DNA from: Deltaproteobacteria bacterium
GTDB lineage: Bacteria; Desulfobacterota; Desulfarculia; Adiutricales; Adiutricaceae
DNA: 5,787 nucleotides
Reading direction: 5' to 3'
Assembly: GCA_031288745.1 (NCBI GenBank)
Contig: JAITQT010000351.1
Span: 1-5,787, forward strand
The position numbers and the translations under genes are program-made. Positions 1 to 4,444 of this stretch are shown piece after piece. The first letter of the stretch is position 1; each line of letters begins with the position of its first letter. The notes under the pieces are model-generated. The model was not told where the DNA came from and searched no databases. It saw only the letters and a program-made list of their open reading frames with translations.

Positions 1-105
1 TTTGGCAACCTTGATAATCCTGAAAAAGTTCTAACATATACATGCGGTTGTGATTTCGCAGAACAAGTTTTATCGCGATACAAGCTCAGAGAAAAATACT
101 TTTAG
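1..105 (+). CDS. 3' end of an unidentified gene (partial)
   Basis: The first frame is open from the first base to a TAG at 103-105 and gives 34 residues, including the motif CGC (Cys-Gly-Cys) in TYTCGCDFAEQVLSRY and the charged C-terminus KLREKYF. The composition looks coding (mixed, amphipathic, no low complexity), which is why I report it although it is short. The start lies outside the window. I do not recognise the family. The closely spaced cysteines could be a metal or redox site, but that is speculation. The gene converges on the minus-strand gene at 223-609 with about 117 bp between them. It could also be a chance open stretch of 35 codons. Confidence 0.5.
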   Translation, partial: FGNLDNPEKVLTYTCGCDFAEQVLSRYKLREKYF

Positions 106-140
106 GTATACAAACTAAAAAGCAGAAAGACGACTAATAT

Positions 141-174
141 CAAGTAGTTAAGACCTTAAGCCTTAGCTAACTTG
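141..174. terminator. Imperfect hairpin between convergent genes, possible bidirectional terminator
   Basis: CAAGTAGTTAAG (141-152) can pair, with small bulges, with CTTAGCTAACTTG (162-174) around a 9-base loop. It lies exactly between two converging reading frames, where a shared terminator is expected. Neither side has a proper T-run, so intrinsic termination is not demonstrated. It may only be an AT-rich palindrome. Confidence 0.25.
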
Positions 175-222
175 TAAACTCCCGCTAGCCAAAATATGGA
201 GTTAAGCCTAAGAAGTAGGCCA

Positions 223-609
223 TTACTTACTCCACCAACCACTCTTTTTAGAGCCCCCGCAAGTAGACATTGAAGTGCCTGACTTTTTAGCCTGTGAACC
301 TTGAGGGTTTGTTTTTGGTTTGGGAGGGGACAGCATATTATCAAGCTTTTGCTTTAATTGAAGGTACTTCTTTTCGCCTTGCTCAACGAAGAGCCAATTG
401 GGTCCAGAGACGACATCGACGGGAAATTTTTCCTTAATGCCAGTTAAGCCGAAGCTATCGTCTAAAAGGACCATCTCAACAATCTGATCGCCAATTCTAA
501 GGGTGGCCCAAAAATTTCTGTATTCGGCGACTTTAGCCGTTGAACCAGTGCCAATAATATTTTTCTTGGTCTCGAGGTAGATACCCTCCGCTAACCTTTC
601 TTCAGCCAT
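223..609 (-). CDS. Small hypothetical protein with Gly/Ser/Lys tail (128 aa)
   Basis: The minus-strand frame is open to a TAA at 223-225. The longest version would begin at 654 (143 aa). The ATG at 609 is preferred because it has a perfect GGAGG six bases upstream, while the ATGs at 654 and 630 lack a well-spaced ribosome site. The product is soluble, with no signal peptide or membrane segment. Residues of roughly 1-72 look like a compact, mostly beta domain (FWATLRIGDQIVEMVLLDD is a good strand pair). About 74-91 is a charged helix (EQGEKKYLQLKQKLDNML). About 92-128 is a disordered tail rich in Pro, Lys, Gly and Ser, with a single Cys in STCGG and an aromatic end GWWSK. I do not recognise the family and assign no function. 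It has no operon partner in the window. Confidence 0.7.
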   Translation of the reverse strand: MAEERLAEGIYLETKKNIIGTGSTAKVAEYRNFWATLRIGDQIVEMVLLDDSFGLTGIKEKFPVDVVSGPNWLFVEQGEKKYLQLKQKLDNMLSPPKPKTNPQGSQAKKSGTSMSTCGGSKKSGWWSK

Positions 610-615
610 AACTAG

Positions 616-620
616 CCTCC
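616..620 (-). promoter_or_regulatory. Strong ribosome binding site deciding the start at 609
   Basis: On the minus strand GGAGG lies six bases before the ATG at 609. The upstream in-frame ATG at 654 has no comparable site, and the one at 630 has an AGGA only two bases away. This supports the shorter 128-residue protein. Confidence 0.65.
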
Positions 621-654
621 GCGACTCCATGTTCCTTTTATTCGGCCTCGCCAT

Positions 655-942
655 TAACCACTAAAAATTACCTGCGGCCGGATTTTTTTCGCAGCCCTAT
701 ATCTCCCGCTTCAGCTACCGTCCCAATGGCACAGCCCCATGGCTAAAAATAGATAGGGGCACGGCCAAAATATAGAGAGCTTAAATAAGGAAAAAACGAG
801 GGGAGAATAAAAACACATTAGCCAAAAACGCTAACTTTATTAGCGAAAGGCCAAGCGCAGTTTAAGCATTAAACGCGAAAGCATAAAGCAAGCCCCATTC
901 AAGCCTTAAAAACTAAAGCATAAAGCTTTGAAGGGCGAACTC
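655..942. other. Non-coding stretch upstream of the hypothetical gene
   Basis: I see no open frame with coding character on either strand. It holds a GC-rich foldable leader (CTGCG at 671-675 can pair with CGCAG at 690-694; GCCCC and GGGGC near 734-760), a small hairpin at 829-845, and a direct repeat AAAGCATAAAGC at 878-889 and 915-926. A promoter for the minus-strand gene should lie here, but I find only weak matches. Confidence 0.5.
824..845 (-). terminator. Weak intrinsic terminator candidate, minus strand
   Basis: CGCTAA (829-834) and TTAGCG (840-845) form a 6-bp stem with a 5-base loop. On the minus strand the hairpin is followed by TTTTT (the A-run at 824-828). The stem is short and moderately AT-rich. 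No gene is visible upstream on that strand, so it could only stop read-through leaving the repeat region, or be accidental. Confidence 0.3.
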
Positions 943-948
943 AAAAAT
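943..948. repeat. Left 6-bp target duplication of GATCG-type copy 1
   Basis: AAAAAT here matches 1059-1064 exactly. The site is A-rich, so chance contributes more than for a mixed sequence, but copy 2 independently shows a 6-bp duplication in the same register. Confidence 0.7.
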
Positions 949-1058
949 GATCGAAGCGCAAAAACCTCTTAAAAGCAAAATAGTCTAACAAATTAACTAG
1001 TAATAATAGAATGTTAAAAATTTAAGGCTCGATAAAGAGGACTTTTTGCGCTTCGATC
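949..1058 (-). mobile_element. Palindrome-ended MITE (GATCG type), copy 1
   Basis: The element is 110 bp, bounded by perfect 16-bp inverted ends GATCGAAGCGCAAAAA and its complement. It is flanked on both sides by AAAAAT (943-948 and 1059-1064), a 6-bp target duplication. Copy 2 at 3511-3621 has the same ends and a recognisably similar interior when this copy is reversed (shared ACTAGTTAAT-like core, and GTCCTCTTT against GTCCACTTT next to one end), hence the minus assignment. It has no coding capacity. It is best explained as a miniature inverted-repeat element moved in trans by a transposase that recognises these ends. I cannot name the family. Confidence 0.85.
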
Positions 1059-1064
1059 AAAAAT

Positions 1065-1343
1065 GACTTTAGGGCCAAAATTTAATTTGAATGAAATCTT
1101 ACGCCAACGCGATTAGTCAACCCAAGGGCTTGGTGTCCCATCGCTAAATAGCCTAGCGAGCGGGGGCGATTGACTTAAAATCGGCCGCGCAAAAGAATTG
1201 TACCACAAAAAAACTCGGCTGACTATGCGGCCTAAAACGGAATTTTGAAATAGCGCCAGGCTAAAACAAATAAATATTTTAGCTCCTGAGTAGTATTAGC
1301 CCTTTAATAAAAAAAAGAAATCACCTTATGTGGATGGTTCACA
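1065..1343. other. Non-coding stretch with one foldable segment
   Basis: I find no coding frame on either strand. The only clear structure is at 1115-1175 (listed separately). The rest is AT-rich sequence with several homopolymer A-runs. Confidence 0.5.
1115..1175. other. Compact foldable segment, possible structured RNA or palindromic site
   Basis: AGTCAA (1115-1120) pairs with TTGACT (1170-1175) and encloses two hairpins: CCAAG-gg-CTTGG (1122-1133), and TCGCTA (1141-1146) with TAGCGA (1154-1159), the latter extendable by CCC (1137-1139) with GGG. This makes a three-way-junction shape in 61 bases. It is not a tRNA: no T-loop or CCA, and the arm lengths are wrong. There is no T-run after it on either strand. 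Identity unknown. Confidence 0.3.
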
Positions 1344-1351
1344 AAAATATG
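1344..1351. repeat. Left 8-bp target duplication of copy A
   Basis: AAAATATG here is repeated exactly at 1610-1617, immediately outside the other end of the element. Confidence 0.85.
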
Positions 1352-1609
1352 GTGTCCGTTCACAAATGAGAACGTTGAGGTACCAAGCCTATTGAAAGGG
1401 ACGACACATACTGCAACAATGTAGCCCTCTATAGGAGCTTAGTAATTTTATCATTAATCAAAGTTAAAATATATGGTTAGAGCAGAGAGCTAAGTAGAAA
1501 ATTCAAAAGAACTAATGTTAAGCTCTTAAAGGTATGCTAAAACTTGATTACAACTCGAAAGTCGCTACCAGCCGCAACGTGGGAAAAAAAAGACTTGGTG
1601 AACGGTTAC
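1352..1609 (+). mobile_element. 258-bp non-autonomous element (IS66-like ends), copy A
   Basis: The left end GTGTCCGTTCAC and the inverted right end GTAACCGTTCAC match at 10 of 12 positions. The element is flanked by AAAATATG at 1344-1351 and again at 1610-1617, a perfect 8-bp target duplication. A copy roughly 90% identical by eye lies at 3301-3703, and a third at the window's right end. There is no open frame of note inside. Ends beginning GT(AA) together with an 8-bp duplication are known features of the IS66 family, so an IS66-type transposase acting in trans is the natural guess; this is inference, not shown. The interior keeps small palindromes (TTAAG-nn-CTTAA at 1518-1529). Confidence 0.85.
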
Positions 1610-1617
1610 AAAATATG
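1610..1617. repeat. Right 8-bp target duplication of copy A
   Basis: AAAATATG directly follows the terminal GGTTAC of copy A and matches 1344-1351 exactly. Confidence 0.85.
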
Positions 1618-1666
1618 AAAACTATTTTCTTTTTTAGAGCCAAAAAAAATTTCAAGTTGTCCAATC

Positions 1667-1703
1667 GGTGACCTAGGCTGGCTTCGCCAGTGGAGGAGTC
1701 ACC
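1667..1703. other. Two-tier hairpin between copy A and the intron
   Basis: GGTGAC (1667-1672) pairs with GTCACC (1698-1703), and inside it CTGGC pairs with GCCAG around a UUC loop. The unpaired strand between them reads GGAGGA, a Shine-Dalgarno-like sequence. There is no T-run after it on either strand and no gene next to it. The function is unknown. It lies about 70 bp from the 3' end of the group II intron and could be part of the old insertion locus. Confidence 0.35.
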
Positions 1704-1772
1704 TAACTGAGCAAGGGGCCGGAGCAATCAGCTTGAAAAAAATGGTTTTACGCTCTACCCAGCTTTATCGCG

Positions 1773-1804
1773 ATAGGTCAGACCCTTTCGGGCTCCCCCC
1801 GCAC
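1773..1804 (-). ncRNA. Group II intron domain VI-like stem and probable 3' splice end
   Basis: On the minus strand a run of G followed by AGCCC-GAAA-GGGTCT forms a GAAA-capped stem. It continues into TGACCTAT, where the A of TGA could be the bulged branch adenosine and the AT the usual terminal AY. The precise 3' end is inferred from the family pattern only. Confidence 0.45.
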
Positions 1805-1805
1805 A

Positions 1806-1838
1806 GAGCCCAGCTGGCGCAATTAACGCACTGGGCTC
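1806..1838 (-). ncRNA. Group II intron domain V-like hairpin
   Basis: Read on the minus strand it begins GAGCCCAG and ends CTGGGCTC, a perfect 8-bp lower stem. The upper part GTGCG...CGC surrounds a TTAATT loop. The length of 33 bases and the AGC near the 5' start fit domain V, the catalytic core hairpin of group II introns. The upper stem is imperfect (GCGCCAG on its 3' side), which may reflect decay. It is followed at once by a G-rich stem-loop resembling domain VI. Confidence 0.6.
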
Positions 1839-1893
1839 TGGATGTTTAGCGTCAAACCTCTCTTCAGGATAGGGATGTAGAACTTTAGGGTAA

Positions 1894-2729
1894 GATATCT
1901 TCCTCCATCACTCCGGCCTTAAGCCATTTCTATTAGCCGCAGTTTGCGTTGGTCAGCAATCCAACATTCCATTAATGCCATAAGATCATCATGAGCTATG
2001 GAATCGAAAAACCCTTTGAGGTCCGCATCGAGTATCCAGTTCACTTTCTTTCTGCCAATCGCCACCGCTAATGCATCTAAGGCATCATGACCGCCCCTTT
2101 TAGGCCTAAACCCGTAAGAGAAACCCAGAAAATCTTCCTCGTAGATGGCCGATAGTACCCTTGATACCGCATGTTGGACTCTTTTATCTTCTACAGCCTC
2201 TATGCCTAAAGGTCTCTTCCTTCCATCTGCCTTTGGGATTATATACACGCTTAGCCGGCAGGGCCCAATAATTGCCCTTCTGCAGCCGCTCATGCAGCTC
2301 CTTAAGGTTTCCTGTTAGATTCTCCTGGTAACCTATCCACATCACCCCATCTACTCCTGGCGCAGCTCCTCTCTTTAGTAAGTAGAAGCTCTACTCAAGC
2401 AATTTAAGGTGTTACATGATGAAGCAGCACCGTGAATTTAGCACTCTTATCCTTCTTGGCCCGTTCACGCCCACGAGTCTGTCCACTATTTATCATCTCT
2501 CTTTTCACTCCTTCTTCGGGAGATACTTCGTTTGGTTCAAGTTCTGCGTCTGAAACATGGTTTCTGGCCTCGTGTTCTCCAGAGTCCGCCCCTTCCCTCC
2601 AGAGCCTCCACCCACCCACAAGCGGCAGTTGTTCGGCCCCTTCATCAGTACTACGAGCGAATCTGACTTCTCTGCCCCGTACCTAGATAGATTACCCATT
2701 CCGCTTCCTACGCCGTCCCCGGTTGCCAT
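1894..2729 (-). pseudogene. ltrA: Group II intron reverse transcriptase/maturase, frameshifted and truncated
   Basis: Read on the minus strand, the pieces join into one group II intron protein: an N-terminal leader (EKSDSLVVLMKGPNN; then RERAKKDKSAKFTVLLHHVTP), then SFYLLKRGAAPGVDGVMW, KELHERLQKGNYWALPAKRVY, IPKADGRKRPLGIEAVEDK (RT 1), FLGFSYGFRPKRGGHDALDA (RT 2) and WILDADLKGFFDSI (RT 3, carrying the first catalytic Asp), then WLKAGVMEE. The breaks are: a frame change in the leader (somewhere in 2560-2640); an extra base near 2405 plus an amber codon at 2391-2393; an extra A near 2238-2243; and a shift near 1924-1930. After WLKAGVMEE the homology stops, so RT 4-7 with the YADD box, the maturase (X) domain and any endonuclease domain are missing. 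About 60 bp later comes domain V, which indicates an internal deletion. It is non-functional. The gene symbol is used loosely for the family. Confidence 0.85.
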
Positions 2730-3223
2730 TAACCAGGGAAAGACAGAGATTTCACTGTTCTCATACCCAACGTTTAGTAACAGGCCAGGGTTTCAGACAC
2801 CGTGGGGCCTCACTGAGGCTCGCTAAAACGCCGTCATGGGTACTTTCTTGTGCTGATTACCAAACATAGACGCTCACAAATTAGTGACTTTCGGTGCTCA
2901 GGATAGCCTATTACCTCCCCTCTCTACGCTTTGAAGGCACCCTCACGGGTGTCCATACAATACTCAGGGCTGACTCGCTAGCTAAGCTTTAATCATAGAG
3001 ATTCTTCCTCTTTTATGTTGTGCTGGTTTATCCAGTTGCTATCGTAAGCGTTCTCCAGGCCTTTCAAGACCTTGTTTTACTTTCCCGTTCTACTGAAGGT
3101 AAGGCCTAATATGGGCTACTGGTTTGCATTCCCCTTACCATTAAAAAAATCCATTAAAGGCAACCTTACAGCGTAAGAATACGCTGCTAAATCTCATAGC
3201 CCGATAGGCCTCCTGGAAGGGCT

Positions 3224-3234
3224 CGTGAACGGTT
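3224..3234 (+). repeat. Isolated 11-base match to the right end of the 258-bp family
   Basis: GTGAACGGTTA here equals the right-terminal sequence of copies A and B (GTGAACGGTTAC) except that the final base is G. It abuts the 5' end of the intron. No matching left end or interior is visible, so it may be a remnant terminus or chance. Confidence 0.3.
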
Positions 3235-3292
3235 AGCCTATAACGTTATGTTTTGGCAAATTAATGATATCGTTTTTTTTCAATTACAGTTA

Positions 3293-3300
3293 AAAAGAAG
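3293..3300. repeat. Left 8-bp target duplication of copy B
   Basis: AAAAGAAG here is repeated exactly at 3704-3711, directly outside the right end of copy B. Confidence 0.85.
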
Positions 3301-3305
3301 GTGTC

Positions 3306-3351
3306 CGTTCACAAATGTGAACGCTTAAGGGCCCGTTCACAAGACAGAACG
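3306..3351 (+). repeat. Duplicated palindromic left-end module in copy B
   Basis: CGTTCAC-aaat-GTGAACG (3306-3323) is a perfect 7-bp inverted repeat. It is followed 28 bases on by a second, weaker version, CGTTC-acaagaca-GAACG (3334-3351). Copy A has only one module. The duplicated module may double the terminal recognition sequence. Confidence 0.6.
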
Positions 3352-3510
3352 CTACGGTGCCAAGCCTATTGAAAGGGACGACACATACCGCAGCAATGTA
3401 GCCCCCTATAGGAGCTTAGTAGTTTTAACATTAATCGAAGTTAAAATATATGGTTGGAGCAGAGAGCTAAGTAGAAACGTTAAAAGAACTAATATTAAGA
3501 ACTTAAGGGT

Positions 3511-3621
3511 GATCGAAGCGCAAAAAGTCCACTTTAACAATCCTTAAATTTGCAACATAGCCTTATTACTAGTTAATTTTTTAGACTATTTTTCTTTTAA
3601 TGAGGTTTTTGCGCTTCGATC
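3511..3621 (+). mobile_element. GATCG-type MITE, copy 2, nested in copy B
   Basis: The element is 111 bp with 16-bp inverted ends GATCGAAGCGCAAAAA identical to those at 949-1058 and an interior of the same family in opposite orientation. It interrupts copy B: left flank AAGGGT (3505-3510), right flank AAGGCT (3622-3627), a 6-bp duplication with one mismatch. The unoccupied site survives in copy C, where the minus strand reads CTTAAGGGTAGGCTAAAAC, and a variant of it in copy A. This pre-insertion comparison fixes the ends and duplication length. It is non-coding. Confidence 0.9.
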
Positions 3622-3703
3622 AAGGCTAGGCTAAAACTCAATTACAACTCGAAAGTAGCTACCAGCCGCAACGTGGGTAAAAAAAAACTTGGTGAACGGT
3701 TAC

Positions 3704-3711
3704 AAAAGAAG
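3704..3711. repeat. Right 8-bp target duplication of copy B
   Basis: AAAAGAAG follows the terminal GGTTAC of copy B and matches 3293-3300 exactly. Confidence 0.85.
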
Positions 3712-3804
3712 TAAGCAGTTGGCAGAGTTGGATAAATGCCTTGTTAACCTTGGTCACCAATTGCACAGCTTGACATTTTTTTGGCCCCCAGGAATCAATT
3801 TTGC

Positions 3805-3906
3805 TCAAACGGAAAAAAGCCAAAAATAAGAAGATCTAAAAAAATTGACAAGTTATTTTCTTATGTTAGAAATAATATTTTTAATAAAAAAGTTTTTTCC
3901 GTTTGA
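3805..3906. mobile_element. Third small inverted-repeat element (TCAAACGG type)
   Basis: Perfect 14-bp inverted ends TCAAACGGAAAAAA (3805-3818) and its complement (3893-3906) enclose an AT-rich 102-bp segment with no gene. TCAATTTT occurs just outside both ends (3795-3802 and 3907-3914). On the left, two extra bases (GC) sit between the repeat and the end, so the duplication is either 8 bp with ragged boundaries or about 10 bp with two mismatches. It fits a MITE-like insertion unrelated to the other two families. Only one copy is visible, so confidence is lower. Confidence 0.6.
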
Positions 3907-3973
3907 TCAATTTTCAGCCCAGTTGATCTGTAAGGGAAAAAAACTTGCTCCCCTTTTCTTAAATACATTGATA

Positions 3974-4000
3974 CGCAAGTACTTGCGGTCTTTAACCGCA
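3974..4000. promoter_or_regulatory. Perfect 14-bp palindrome with an overlapping alternative hairpin
   Basis: CGCAAGTACTTGCG (3974-3987) is a perfect palindrome. Its right half can instead pair downstream: TGCGG (3984-3988) with CCGCA (3996-4000). Two-fold symmetry suits a dimeric regulator site, and the mutually exclusive pairings suit an RNA switch. No gene lies close by (cheD starts about 450 bp away), so the role is unknown. Confidence 0.3.
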
Positions 4001-4251
4001 GTGGCGGTAGAGTCTTAAAACAATGTTCAACTCAGTTTGTAAGTCAAAAATTTTGGTCTTGATTTTTAAGATTCATTCTGGTAAAATCATAGAAATTTAA
4101 ATCAAACCTTGGATAATCTCCAAGCCTGTCATATATTATGATAATTTATCCGGCAAACATAGTTTAGCCAAAAAAATATTTAAAAATCGCTCTGTTACTT
4201 CTCTCTTACTAAGAAAAATCCATATTTATAATTTTTTCTTAAAACTTTTAA

Positions 4252-4280
4252 TTGTAATATGTTCGAAAATCTGTTATATT
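4252..4280 (+). promoter_or_regulatory. Sigma-70-like promoter candidate for cheD
   Basis: TTGTAA (4252-4257) and TATATT (4275-4280) are separated by 17 bases, four and five matches of six to the sigma-70 consensus. This would give a leader of about 155 bases before the cheD ATG. The region is AT-rich, so chance matches are likely. Confidence 0.3.
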
Positions 4281-4297
4281 AAACCTTGTCTTTGGAC

Positions 4298-4325
4298 GGC
4301 TATAACCTGCTGACTTAGGTTAGCC
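4298..4325 (+). other. Hairpin in the cheD leader
   Basis: GGCTA-ta-ACC (4298-4307) pairs with GGT-TAGCC (4318-4325): 8 base pairs with a two-base bulge and a 10-base loop. It lies just downstream of the candidate promoter, so it would be near the 5' end of the transcript. There is no T-run, so it is not an obvious terminator. It might stabilise the leader. Confidence 0.3.
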
Positions 4326-4432
4326 TTTCAACGGTATTATTTTTAACTATTATATATTAGATTTATTATTTTAAATTATATTTTTTATTTTAAGAATTAA
4401 TTAATTTGCCATATTCTTTTTACGACCTAATT

Positions 4433-4438
4433 AAGGTG
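4433..4438 (+). promoter_or_regulatory. Ribosome binding site of cheD
   Basis: AAGGTG lies six bases before ATG 4445. The TTG at 4406 lacks such a site and sits in very AT-rich DNA, so translation most likely starts at 4445. Confidence 0.65.
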
Positions 4439-4444
4439 ATTTAC

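Larger units (their letters stand above)
1773..3222 (-). mobile_element. Degenerate group II intron
   Basis: The intron is read on the minus strand. Its 5' part (about 3222 down to 2730) is a long non-coding, highly foldable leader, starting near GAGCCCTTCCAGG, followed by a decayed intron-encoded reverse transcriptase (about 2729-1894) and, close behind it, a domain V-like hairpin (1838-1806) and a domain VI-like hairpin ending near CCTAT at 1773. This order (ribozyme domains, ORF, domains V and VI) is that of group II introns. The 5' terminus does not show the usual GTGYG, so the first few bases may be lost or changed and the 5' boundary is uncertain by several bases. The total of about 1.45 kb is well below the usual 2-2.5 kb because much of the ORF is deleted. 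The element should be unable to move by itself; splicing ability is unknown. Confidence 0.75.
3301..3703 (+). mobile_element. 258-bp family element, copy B, carrying a nested MITE
   Basis: It has the same ends as copy A (GTGTCCGTTCAC ... GTGAACGGTTAC) and the same orientation, and is flanked by perfect 8-bp duplications AAAAGAAG (3293-3300 and 3704-3711) that differ from those of copy A. This shows an independent insertion rather than a segmental duplication. The length of 403 bp is explained by a 117-bp insertion (111-bp GATCG-type MITE plus 6-bp duplication) and a duplicated left-end module of about 28 bp. Without these it is about the length of copy A. There is no coding capacity. The interior keeps the TTTTAAC...GTTAAAA stem (3423-3446) and TTAAG-aa-CTTAA (3495-3506). 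Confidence 0.87.
3915..4444. other. AT-rich non-coding region upstream of cheD
   Basis: No coding frame is visible. It contains the palindrome at 3974-3987, a promoter-like pair at 4252-4280, a leader hairpin at 4298-4325 and an extremely AT-rich stretch at 4338-4406. It could be a long regulatory leader or the remains of lost genes. Confidence 0.5.

Noticed and set aside
68..79. Shared TTTATCGCGATA at about 68-79 and 1764-1775
   Set aside because: The match is 12 bases, partly palindromic, with no similarity in the flanks; at the second site it falls at the intron's 3' junction. Most likely coincidence.
156..344. 62-codon minus-strand frame overlapping the end of the hypothetical gene
   Set aside because: It is out of frame with the better-supported 128-residue gene, covers only that gene's tail and downstream DNA, and has no domain character or ribosome site.
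1115..1175. tRNA gene
   Set aside because: The fold has three stems, but there is no acceptor of seven pairs, no TTC-type T-loop and no anticodon arm of the right size.
1701..1707. Integron attC-like core ACCTAAC beside the hairpin at 1667-1703
   Set aside because: The matching GTTRRRY partner is absent on the other side, and no cassette gene or integrase is nearby.
2432..2826. Two overlapping plus-strand open frames of 84 and 89 codons
   Set aside because: They lie antisense to the N-terminal part and leader of the intron protein, have Pro/Ser-rich low-complexity products typical of antisense frames, and lack ribosome sites.
1352..3703. Copies A and B as the two ends of one composite transposon carrying the intron
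   Set aside because: Each copy has its own different perfect 8-bp duplication, so they inserted separately; a composite would share one duplication at the outer ends.
3845..3880. TTGACA inside the third small element as an outward promoter
   Set aside because: No -10-like hexamer occurs at a 16-18 base spacing; the match is expected in such AT-rich sequence.
4406..4444. TTG start for a longer CheD
   Set aside because: It has no ribosome site and adds residues before the family's usual N-terminus, while ATG 4445 has AAGGTG at ideal spacing.
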